Source of the DNA: Thiomicrorhabdus sp.
GTDB lineage: Bacteria > Pseudomonadota > Gammaproteobacteria > Thiomicrospirales > Thiomicrospiraceae
Reading direction: 5' to 3'
Length of the DNA stretch: 5,624 nt
Assembly (NCBI GenBank): GCA_015488565.1
Contig: WFNQ01000146.1
Coordinates: 1-5,624, forward strand
In this document: positions 1-4,641 of the stretch, in pieces
How positions within the stretch are numbered: position 1 is the first letter of the stretch
How the letters are laid out: the number at the start of each line of letters is the position of its first letter
Translations under genes and position numbers: made by a program
Notes under the pieces: model-generated
Seen by the model: the letters and a program-made list of their open reading frames with translations, nothing else
What the model was told of the DNA's origin: nothing
Database searches by the model: none

Positions 1-21
1 AGACTACCGAGGCCGTTAGAG

Positions 22-38
22 GGGGTAGGAGCTACCCC
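22..38. repeat. Perfect 7-bp hairpin, GGGGTAG / CTACCCC
   Basis: GGGGTAG (22-28) and CTACCCC (32-38) are perfect inverted repeats around a 3-base GAG loop. No T-run follows on either strand, so a terminator is not supported. It contains GTAGGAGC, which recalls the compact GC-rich hairpins of REP-like elements, but this is a resemblance only. Confidence 0.5.
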
Positions 39-129
39 AGAAAGTTGAAGAATATAAAGAATGATATTCACTTTTCTGCCTATAAAAGTTCATTATAATC
101 AATGGGTTAGTCCTTAACTTACTGGCATT

Positions 130-187
130 GGGGTCAGTGTCGACTTTAATTTAATACAATCAGATGAATGTCATTCATAAGGGGGGG
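130..187 (+). repeat. Repeat unit, copy A
   Basis: This copy aligns with copy B at 349-401 at 45 of 53 positions, with one 5-base gap (TTAAT, 151-155, present only here). The first 21 bases differ at one position; the shared core GTGTCGACTTTAAT is centred on the palindrome GTCGAC. After the core comes ATCAGAT and a short palindrome, ATGAAT-GTC-ATTCAT (164-178), then a G7 run. A terminus-like sequence starting GGGGTCAG next to small REP-associated transposases is something I recall from other proteobacteria, but no transposase gene is present here. The likely identity is a fragment or non-autonomous member of a dispersed repeat family. Confidence 0.65.
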
Positions 188-217
188 AGTAAATTTTAAT
201 CCAAAATATTCCCCCCC
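181..217. repeat. Hairpin formed by G7 and C8 runs
   Basis: GGGGGGGA (181-188) is complementary to TCCCCCCC (210-217), and inside it ATTTT (193-197) pairs with AAAAT (203-207) around the loop AATCC. The unpaired bases are GTAA on one side and AT on the other. This would be a stable stem in RNA or single-stranded DNA. It begins exactly in the G-run that ends repeat copy A. No T-run follows on either strand, so it is not a classical intrinsic terminator, although it may protect or end the 3' end of the feo transcript. Confidence 0.6.
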
Positions 218-348
218 CTTGGTTCAACAAAACAACATAAAACTCACGAAACACGGTAAACTCTTTTAAAAGCACAGGCTGTAAGCTCAATAATTTACCA
301 GAGCTTCCCGCGTTTCTAACCAAGCGCTACAGCCGACAATTAATAAGT

Positions 349-401
349 GGGGTAAGTGTCGACTTTAATATAATCAGATAAATACCCTTCAGAAGGAGGG
401 G
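349..401 (+). repeat. Repeat unit, copy B, just downstream of feoC
   Basis: This is the second copy of the unit at 130-187, in the same orientation and 219 bases further on. It keeps GGGGT, GTGTCGACTTTAAT, ATCAGAT and the G-rich end. Its small palindrome is CCTT-CAG-AAGG (386-396), followed by a purine-rich AGGGGG. It ends within seven bases of the feoC stop codon. On the minus strand the palindrome would be the first structure after feoC, but it is followed by GTATTT rather than a true T-run, so a role in termination is weak. Confidence 0.65.
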
Positions 402-407
402 GCATCT

Positions 408-677
408 TTATTGTAAATGAACAGGAATCACAACGGGCTTTTTAACGGAATCACTCCATTGATAACGTTGTGTTTTATGAGGTTGAGCGCAGTTTGTGTG
501 GCAAGTTTTAGTTGTGCATGAACTGGATTGCTGGAGTGCGACAACATGGCCTTGTTGTAGTAAGTACTCAAGTAGGCCTAAAGCCGTTTCTTCGGATAAG
601 TCAAAGTGTGTTTGAATGTTATTGAGGGTGACTTGTTGGTGTTTTTTTATGTAGTGTTTTAGTTCGAGTAGAATCAT
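408..677 (-). CDS. feoC: FeoC-like winged-helix protein
   Basis: Small cytoplasmic accessory protein of the Feo ferrous iron system (89 residues, near the usual 75-90). Residues 1-48 fit the FeoC winged-helix: a MILLELKHYI first helix, a helix-turn-helix around residues 16-40 (HFDLSEETALGLLEYLLQQG) and a short wing. Three cysteines follow in a C-x4-C-x3-C pattern (C54, C59, C63), then H67 and YQW at 72-74, the latter typical of the family. Enterobacterial FeoC carries four cysteines that can hold an iron-sulfur cluster; here only three are seen, with His60 and His67 as possible extra ligands. In known FeoC proteins the roles proposed are oxygen or iron sensing and protection of FeoB from proteolysis. 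The start is fixed by GGAG four bases upstream of the ATG. It lies 37 bases after feoB and is the last gene of the operon. Its tail after residue 75 is variable. Confidence 0.85.
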   Translation of the reverse strand: MILLELKHYIKKHQQVTLNNIQTHFDLSEETALGLLEYLLQQGHVVALQQSSSCTTKTCHTNCAQPHKTQRYQWSDSVKKPVVIPVHLQ

Positions 678-698
678 TTTTCTCCCCCCCTTTTTTTT
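678..698 (-). promoter_or_regulatory. feoC ribosome-binding region made of A8-G7 homopolymers
   Basis: Read on the minus strand, this leader is eight A, then seven G, then AGAAAA directly before the feoC ATG. The end of the G-run supplies GGAG at a spacing of four bases, somewhat short of the usual optimum. Two abutting long homopolymers in a ribosome-binding site could vary in length by replication slippage and so change the Shine-Dalgarno spacing or strength. That consequence is inference; the tract itself is plainly visible. Confidence 0.6.
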
Positions 699-714
699 CT
701 ATTTAATGTTTTTG

Positions 715-3063
715 TCAGTATTGTTTTGCTGAGCGTAATTTTTTACCCTGATAGCGTAACCCAAAATAGAGGGCAAGCATTATACTGGCGATGAGGCTTA
801 GCCAGATAGTGGCGGTGGTTGGGTGTTGATAGAAGGTGGCGGCTTGATAAAAGCCAACGGCCACGCTGTAACCTAATAATAAACTCCAGCCTCCGCTGCA
901 TAATGCCCAACGCCAGCCCTGTTCTTGTTTAATGGCACCAAAGGTGGCAACACATGGGAAGTAGAGCAGTATCAGTAATAGGTAGGCATAGGCACCAATA
1001 TTGCCATCAAAGTGCAGTGCCATTTTGTCTAAGGTGGAGAGTGTAAAGCCTTGTTCTTCGGCTATTTTGAGTTTGTCTTCTATATTATTAAGGGACTGTA
1101 AACCGAGAGGGTCAGACACATCGGTCACAATACGGGTTAGGTTTTCTGGAATGGTTTGTAGTGCCGTTTGCATGGCGTTAATAAAGTCATATTCTTCAGC
1201 ATTTTTAGGTTGTAGCACTTCATTTTGGTAAAGCGCATCCAATGAACCAACGACCACTTCTTTCGCTAATAGTCCTGTAATAATGCCCACTGTTGCTGGC
1301 CAATTATCTTCGGTAATACCAAGCGGTTCTACTACGGGCGTCGCAAGTTTAGCCATGGTGCTGAGCACGGAATGTTCTTGGTTTTCATTACCAAACGAGC
1401 CATCAGTACCCAAGCTGTTTAAAAAATTAATGGCCAAGACCACGAGTACGATGATTTTTCCTGCATCAATAATAAAACTTTTGAGTTTATTACGTGTGCT
1501 TAACAGCACGTTAACAACCGCAGGTTTGTGATAGATGGGGAGTTCCATTAGCAGTGCGGGGGCTTTGCCGGGCAGAAGTGTATGCTTTAACAGCAGTGCG
1601 GTGAGTATGGCGGCAATAATGCCAACTAAGTAGAGTGAAAAGACGATGAGTGCGGCGTGTTCTGTAAAGAATGCGGTAGCAAACATCACATAGACGGTTA
1701 ATCGGGCACTGCAAGACATAAAAGGTGTCATCATTGCGGTCATGATTCGATCACGTTGGTTGGGTAAGGTTCGGGTAGCGAGTACGGCTGGAATGTTACA
1801 ACCAAAGCCAACAACGAGTGGAATAAACGCTTGGCCAGATAAGCCAAGTCGCCGCATTAAGCCATCCATAACCAGTGCGGCTCGTTGCATGTAGCCGGTC
1901 TCTTCCATAATGGAGAGTAGTAGGAAAAGAGCACCAATAACAGGAATAAAGGTGGCAACGACTTGAATGCCACTCCCAATGCCTTGTGCAATAAAAGAGA
2001 TTACCCAATGAGGGGCGTGAATGGATTCAAGCAGGGCAGAGGGGCCATCCACAAAGAGTGCTTGTGCGCCTAAATCAAAAAAATCTAAAAAAGCATTGCC
2101 GATGGTAATGGAGAGAGCAAAGACCAGATACATAATGACTAAAAATATGGGCATTCCTAAGTAGGGGTGCAGTAGCCAACTATCCAGCTTGTCTGTAGTG
2201 CTTCGAGTAAATTGGTCGGTATGAACTTGGCAAGCGTGTGCCGCATCATGGGCAAATTGAAAATACAAGTCGGCCACAATGAGGAGCAGCTCTTCTTGAT
2301 ATAACGATTCCAATCTTTGTTTTTCTGTTTGGCATAGCGCTTTCAGTGCGCTGGGTGCGGTTTGAGGGTGTAATAGCCACTGTAATATTTTCCAGTCGCT
2401 TTCCTCGCGCTCTTTAGGGTGTTTTGATTGTTTTTGTATTGTGTCTACCGATTGAAGTAGCTCGTCTGGAAGAGCCACTTTGTGTGTTTGATGTTGTGTG
2501 AGGCATGTGGAAAGTTGTTGCTTAAGGTGATCCACGCCTTTGTTGTAGTAAGCGGAAACGGGAATGACAGGGCAACCCAGTTGCTTGGCGAGTTTGTCGC
2601 AATCAATGAGGATGTTCCGTTCTTTTAACAAATCCATTCGGTTAAGCACCACCAATACTGGTAATCCCATGTGCAGGAGTTGGGCGGTTAAAAACAGTTG
2701 GCGTTCGAGACTGGTGGCGTCTACTACATTGATAATGAGGTCGGCTGATTGTGTTTGCAGATAACGACAGGCAACTTGTTCGTCTAATCCACTGTGAGAG
2801 GTTTGTTCTAAGCTGTAAACGCCGGGTAAGTCCACCACGTCATAGTCATATTGATTGCATTCAAATCGCCCTGTTTTTTGTTCTACGGTAACGCCAGGCC
2901 AGTTTCCAGTGGTTTGTTGACTGCCCGTAAGGCGATTAAAAAGCGTTGTTTTCCCACTGTTTGGATTACCAATTAAAGCCAATTTTATGTGGCTTTGAGA
3001 GGGGGGGAGAGATTTTTTAAATGGATTTTTAAAGAGGGTTTGTGTGTGATTGGACGAGCTCAT
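715..3063 (-). CDS. feoB: FeoB, GTP-dependent ferrous iron permease
   Basis: Inner-membrane Fe(II) transporter of 782 residues, close to the usual 750-780. The N-terminal G domain shows G1 GNPNSGKT (32-39), G2 around T59, G3 DLPG (78-81), G4 NRMD (141-144) and G5 SA (170-171). A helical regulatory region spans roughly 185-290. The membrane part begins near HPYLGMPIF (299-307) and holds the gate sequence with GFGCNIPA (419-426), including the conserved Cys422; another conserved Cys704 sits in a YFPCVATFGAI segment near the C-terminus. The start ATG overlaps the feoA stop (ATGA), implying translational coupling. Compared with many FeoB proteins there are about 20 extra residues before the first strand of the G domain, and a C7 run falls in codons 19-22. 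Substrate and mechanism are inferred from the family, whose identity is secure. Confidence 0.97.
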   Translation of the reverse strand: MSSSNHTQTLFKNPFKKSLPPSQSHIKLALIGNPNSGKTTLFNRLTGSQQTTGNWPGVTVEQKTGRFECNQYDYDVVDLPGVYSLEQTSHSGLDEQVACRYLQTQSADLIINVVDATSLERQLFLTAQLLHMGLPVLVVLNRMDLLKERNILIDCDKLAKQLGCPVIPVSAYYNKGVDHLKQQLSTCLTQHQTHKVALPDELLQSVDTIQKQSKHPKEREESDWKILQWLLHPQTAPSALKALCQTEKQRLESLYQEELLLIVADLYFQFAHDAAHACQVHTDQFTRSTTDKLDSWLLHPYLGMPIFLVIMYLVFALSITIGNAFLDFFDLGAQALFVDGPSALLESIHAPHWVISFIAQGIGSGIQVVATFIPVIGALFLLLSIMEETGYMQRAALVMDGLMRRLGLSGQAFIPLVVGFGCNIPAVLATRTLPNQRDRIMTAMMTPFMSCSARLTVYVMFATAFFTEHAALIVFSLYLVGIIAAILTALLLKHTLLPGKAPALLMELPIYHKPAVVNVLLSTRNKLKSFIIDAGKIIVLVVLAINFLNSLGTDGSFGNENQEHSVLSTMAKLATPVVEPLGITEDNWPATVGIITGLLAKEVVVGSLDALYQNEVLQPKNAEEYDFINAMQTALQTIPENLTRIVTDVSDPLGLQSLNNIEDKLKIAEEQGFTLSTLDKMALHFDGNIGAYAYLLLILLYFPCVATFGAIKQEQGWRWALCSGGWSLLLGYSVAVGFYQAATFYQHPTTATIWLSLIASIMLALYFGLRYQGKKLRSAKQY
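3001..3007 (-). repeat. C7 homopolymer within feoB codons 19-22
   Basis: The coding strand reads CTC CCC CCC TCT, so seven C lie near the 5' end of feoB, upstream of the G1 motif. I translated both slip products. Loss of one C brings a TAA stop after residue 25, and gain of one C brings a TAA stop after residue 32. Either removes the entire functional protein. The frame is intact in this sequence. Confidence 0.7.
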
Positions 3064-3314
3064 GATAATGGCTCAACTTGTATGTAGTCTGCAATGTGTT
3101 TATCCATGGCAAAACGACTGCCATCGACACTCACCACTAAGTTTTGACCTCGAATAAGAATCAACTCAACGATGCTTTTGGTATGAAACCCCAAATGCAC
3201 TAAGCGCATTTTGATCTTAGAATCGCCCAATAATACGGTGATTTGACTAATTTGACCTGAACGGCATTGCGAAAGCAATAAATTATGTTTGGTCGGTGTT
3301 TTGAGTTTAGGCAT
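3060..3314 (-). CDS. feoA: FeoA, SH3-like Fe(II) transport accessory protein
   Basis: Cytoplasmic SH3-like protein of 84 residues, normal for FeoA (about 75-90), required for full FeoB activity in characterised systems, probably by binding FeoB. The family pattern is visible: SGQISQITVLLGD (19-31), the signature MRLVHLGFHTKSIVEL (36-51), a basic turn (RGQN, 55-58), then VVSVDGSRFAMDKHIADYIQVE (60-81). Asp64-Gly65-Ser66-Arg67 takes the place of the frequent GxR element. It is the first gene of the operon and overlaps feoB by four bases. The Shine-Dalgarno sequence is weak: only GAGAT 11-15 bases upstream, with ACGCAAA next to the ATG. No other in-frame start would leave the domain intact, so the chosen ATG stands. 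Confidence 0.93.
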   Translation of the reverse strand: MPKLKTPTKHNLLLSQCRSGQISQITVLLGDSKIKMRLVHLGFHTKSIVELILIRGQNLVVSVDGSRFAMDKHIADYIQVEPLS

Positions 3315-3337
3315 TTTGCGTCGGTATCTCTATCTAA

Positions 3338-3354
3338 ATGAGAATTGTTTCCAT
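3338..3354. promoter_or_regulatory. Fur box, site 1, over the feoA start of transcription
   Basis: TGAGAAT-T-GTTTCCA (3339-3353) matches the 7-1-7 Fur consensus TGATAAT-n-ATTATCA at 10 of 14 positions, six of seven in the left arm. It covers the expected transcription start and abuts the -10 box of the feoA promoter, where a bound Fur-Fe(II) dimer would block RNA polymerase. feo operons are classical Fur targets in gammaproteobacteria. Whether Fur binds here is inference. Confidence 0.55.
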
Positions 3355-3356
3355 AT

Positions 3357-3385
3357 AGAATAGCAAAATGATGAGAATAGTTCAA
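3357..3385 (-). promoter_or_regulatory. Sigma70-type promoter of the feoABC operon
   Basis: On the minus strand, TTGAAC (complement of 3380-3385) is followed after exactly 17 bases by TATTCT (complement of 3357-3362). This gives a -35 box with four of six and a -10 box with four of six consensus bases at ideal spacing. Transcription should begin near 3350, about 35 bases before the feoA ATG. Both boxes lie within or beside Fur-box-like sequences, which supports iron repression. No transcription start has been mapped; the call is from pattern. Confidence 0.6.
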
Positions 3386-3386
3386 A
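3372..3386. promoter_or_regulatory. Fur-like site 2, between and over -35 of the feoA promoter
   Basis: The same left arm TGAGAAT occurs at 3372-3378, followed by A and a poorer right arm, GTTCAAA. It begins 33 bases, about three helical turns, from site 1, so two Fur dimers would lie on roughly the same DNA face. The right arm overlaps the -35 box. Only the left arm is strong, so this is a weaker call than site 1. Confidence 0.35.
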
Positions 3387-3411
3387 GTATGTTTTAGCGG
3401 CTATAAAAAGA

Positions 3412-3440
3412 TTGACATGATATTTATTTAAATATACTCT
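3412..3440 (+). promoter_or_regulatory. Promoter of the YidB-like/DUF4332 gene pair
   Basis: A perfect -35 box TTGACA (3412-3417) precedes either TATACT at 3433-3438 (good box, short 15-base spacer) or TACTCT at 3435-3440 (poorer box, ideal 17-base spacer). Transcription would start near 3445, leaving a leader of about 70 bases. It stands back to back with the feoA promoter, with 26 bases between the two -35 boxes. No Fur-like site overlaps it. Confidence 0.5.
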
Positions 3441-3517
3441 TATTTTTACCCTATTGATTAGTGTTAATACTATTGGTTTAAGGGTTGTAAGATGGATAAA
3501 TAAGTAAGGAGTTAGGC

Positions 3518-3955
3518 ATGGATGTAGGAAGTATTTTAAAGTTAGGTGCTTCGGCATTTATGAAGAGTAACCAAAGTGGTGAGGCAGGCAGTAATCTGAA
3601 CCCAGATGTTTTGATGTCGGCACTGTCTAATTTAATTGGGGGTGAAGGTGGATTTGATATCGCTAGCCTGATGAGCAAAATGCAGGGCAGTGATTTATTA
3701 GGAATGGCACAGTCTTGGTTAGGAGATGGCGACAATCAAGCCATTGATGTAAATCAAATTATGAGTCTTTTTGGCTCAGATAAAATTGCTGCATTTGCAT
3801 CTCAATTAGGCATGAGTGAATCAGAGGCCGCGGGTGGGTTGAGCGATGCGGTTCCTCAAATGATTGATAACGCAAGCAGTGGTGGTTCTATATTGGATTC
3901 TGTTGGTGGTCTAGAAGGTGCAATGGGATTAGCTGGCAAGTTTTTTGGTAAATAA
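3518..3955 (+). CDS. YidB-like DUF937 protein
   Basis: Protein of 145 residues recognised as the YidB/DUF937 family, whose biochemical role is unknown. The family core spans about residues 60-118: AQSWLGDGDNQAI (64-76), a short helical part with QIMSLFGSDKIAAFASQLGMS (80-100), then acidic and alanine-rich SESEAAGGLSDAVPQMID (100-117). The N-terminal 55 residues are a helix plus Gly/Ser-rich linkers, and the tail is again glycine-rich with a hydrophobic end (GLAGKFFGK). There is no signal peptide and no membrane segment, so it is probably cytoplasmic. The start is supported by AAGGAG six bases before the ATG. A DUF4332 gene follows 51 bases later on the same strand, and the feo operon is divergent. 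Being near iron genes does not by itself show an iron-related role. Confidence 0.8.
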   Translation: MDVGSILKLGASAFMKSNQSGEAGSNLNPDVLMSALSNLIGGEGGFDIASLMSKMQGSDLLGMAQSWLGDGDNQAIDVNQIMSLFGSDKIAAFASQLGMSESEAAGGLSDAVPQMIDNASSGGSILDSVGGLEGAMGLAGKFFGK

Positions 3956-4006
3956 TGAATAACTACGCTGAGTAGTGACAATAATGAAAAAGTAGGAGAA
4001 GTACAA

Positions 4007-4411
4007 ATGGCAAAATTATCAGATATTGAAGGTATTGGTGAAGCTTACGCAGAAAAATTGAAAGCAGCAGGTGTGGGTTCTTTAGAGAGTCTTTTAAAAT
4101 TATGTTGTGATAAAAAAGGTCGTCATGATGTGGCCGAAAAATCAGGCATTAGTGAAAAAGTGATTTTAGGATGGGTGAATCGTGCAGACCTCTCTCGTGT
4201 AAAGGGAATCAGTACACAGTATGCGGATCTTCTTAAATTTTCAGGGGTGGATACCATTCCTGAGTTGGCGCAACGTAATGCAGAAAACCTTCAAGTTAAA
4301 ATGGAAGAGGTAAATGAGGCAAAAAACCTAGTTCGTAAAGTCCCCGTTCTTTCACAAGTTCAAAGTTGGGTTGAGCAAGCAAAAGAGCTTCCTAAAATGG
4401 TGACTCATTAA
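4007..4411 (+). CDS. DUF4332 helix-hairpin-helix protein
   Basis: Protein of 134 residues matching DUF4332, a family with helix-hairpin-helix-type folds and no settled function. Two related segments are visible: residues 5-30 (IEGIGEAYAEKLKAAGVGSLESLL) and 62-87 (VKGISTQYADLLKFSGVDTIPELA), each with a G-I-G/S turn and a tyrosine (Y14, Y72) 58 residues apart. Between them is a basic segment (KKGRHDVAEKSGISEKVILGWVNRADL); a helical tail ends in VQSWVEQAKELPKMVTH. Helix-hairpin-helix pairs often bind DNA non-specifically, so nucleic-acid contact is possible but unproven. C33-C34 are adjacent cysteines. The start is supported by AGGAGA seven bases before the ATG. It is likely co-transcribed with the YidB-like gene. 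Confidence 0.8.
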   Translation: MAKLSDIEGIGEAYAEKLKAAGVGSLESLLKLCCDKKGRHDVAEKSGISEKVILGWVNRADLSRVKGISTQYADLLKFSGVDTIPELAQRNAENLQVKMEEVNEAKNLVRKVPVLSQVQSWVEQAKELPKMVTH

Positions 4412-4445
4412 TCTTTAATCGCCGCTTCGGTCAGTTTATTTTATG

Positions 4446-4465
4446 AGTGGCATTAAAGTGCCACT
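4446..4465 (+). terminator. Hairpin after the DUF4332 gene, possible terminator
   Basis: AGTGGCA (4446-4452) pairs perfectly with TGCCACT (4459-4465) around a six-base loop, 34 bases after the DUF4332 stop. The bases that follow (TGGGCTTGTT) contain few consecutive T, so it is not a textbook intrinsic terminator. Its place at the end of a plus-strand transcript unit supports a role in ending or stabilising the message. On the minus strand no T-run follows either. Confidence 0.4.
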
Positions 4466-4557
4466 TGGGCTTGTTAATCCTTGGCCTGGTTGAAGTTGTT
4501 TTGGTGCTTGTTCGAAATCAAGTGATTGAGACATGCGTCATCGTTAAAATGTCTTCC

Positions 4558-4582
4558 TTAAAATGCAATGCATTTATTTTAA
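4558..4582. terminator. AT-rich hairpin between convergent genes
   Basis: AAATGC (4561-4566) pairs with GCATTT (4570-4575) around AAT; TTA (4558-4560) can also pair with TAA (4580-4582) across a four-base bulge. ATTTTAA follows on the plus strand. It sits between the DUF4332 gene and the convergent helicase gene and could help end transcription from either side, but the stem is mostly A-T and weak. Confidence 0.25.
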
Positions 4583-4599
4583 TGAAATAACAAAAATTT

Positions 4600-4607
4600 C
4601 CCCCCCC
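4600..4607. repeat. C8 homopolymer in the convergent intergenic gap
   Basis: Eight C in a row, flanked by AAAATTT and TCTCTTTTT, lie 34 bases beyond the stop codon of the helicase gene. On the minus strand this is GAGA followed by G8. It belongs with the other runs of seven or eight G/C at 181-187, 211-218, 684-690 and 3001-3007. Nothing else is seen in the 230-base gap apart from the two hairpins. Confidence 0.6.
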
Positions 4608-4641
4608 TCTCTTTTTAGGTATTTTTATCCATATTCTGGCG

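Larger units (their letters stand above)
1..407. other. Non-coding, repeat-rich region downstream of feoC
   Basis: No credible gene is seen here on either strand; the longest ATG-started frames are a few tens of codons and lack a Shine-Dalgarno sequence. The stretch holds a perfect 7-bp hairpin (22-38), two same-orientation copies of a repeat (130-187 and 349-401), a G7/C8 hairpin (181-217) and a short segment that vaguely resembles one half of an integron attC site (315-337). It lies 3' of the minus-strand feo operon, so part of it should be transcribed as the operon trailer unless termination is immediate. No hairpin followed by a clear T-run on the minus strand was found just after feoC. 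The overall look is of small non-autonomous repeat remnants; this is inference. Confidence 0.6.

Noticed and set aside
16..93. 25-codon minus-strand ATG frame in the left non-coding region
   Set aside because: No Shine-Dalgarno sequence before the ATG and no recognisable content; the stop falls beside the hairpin at 22-38.
386..396. Small palindrome as an intrinsic terminator of feoABC
   Set aside because: Only a four-base stem with a three-base loop, and on the minus strand it is followed by GTATTT, not a T-run.
130..401. CRISPR-like array from the two repeat copies
   Set aside because: Only two diverged copies with a 5-base indel, a 219-base period and no regular spacer; no cas genes in view.
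1001..2764. Several frames of 66-82 codons inside feoB on both strands
   Set aside because: All lie within the secure feoB reading frame and show no domain or start signal.
3200..3385. Minus-strand frame of 61 codons overlapping the start of feoA
   Set aside because: It overlaps the first part of feoA in another frame and runs through the feoA promoter, with no recognisable domain.
3330..3557. Minus-strand frame of 75 codons across the divergent promoter region
   Set aside because: It begins inside the YidB-like gene, has no ribosome-binding site and no family resemblance, and covers the promoters and Fur sites; chance frame in AT-rich DNA.
3478..3735. Minus-strand frame of 85 codons opposite the YidB-like gene
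   Set aside because: Antisense shadow of a well-supported family protein with a good ribosome-binding site; no own signal.
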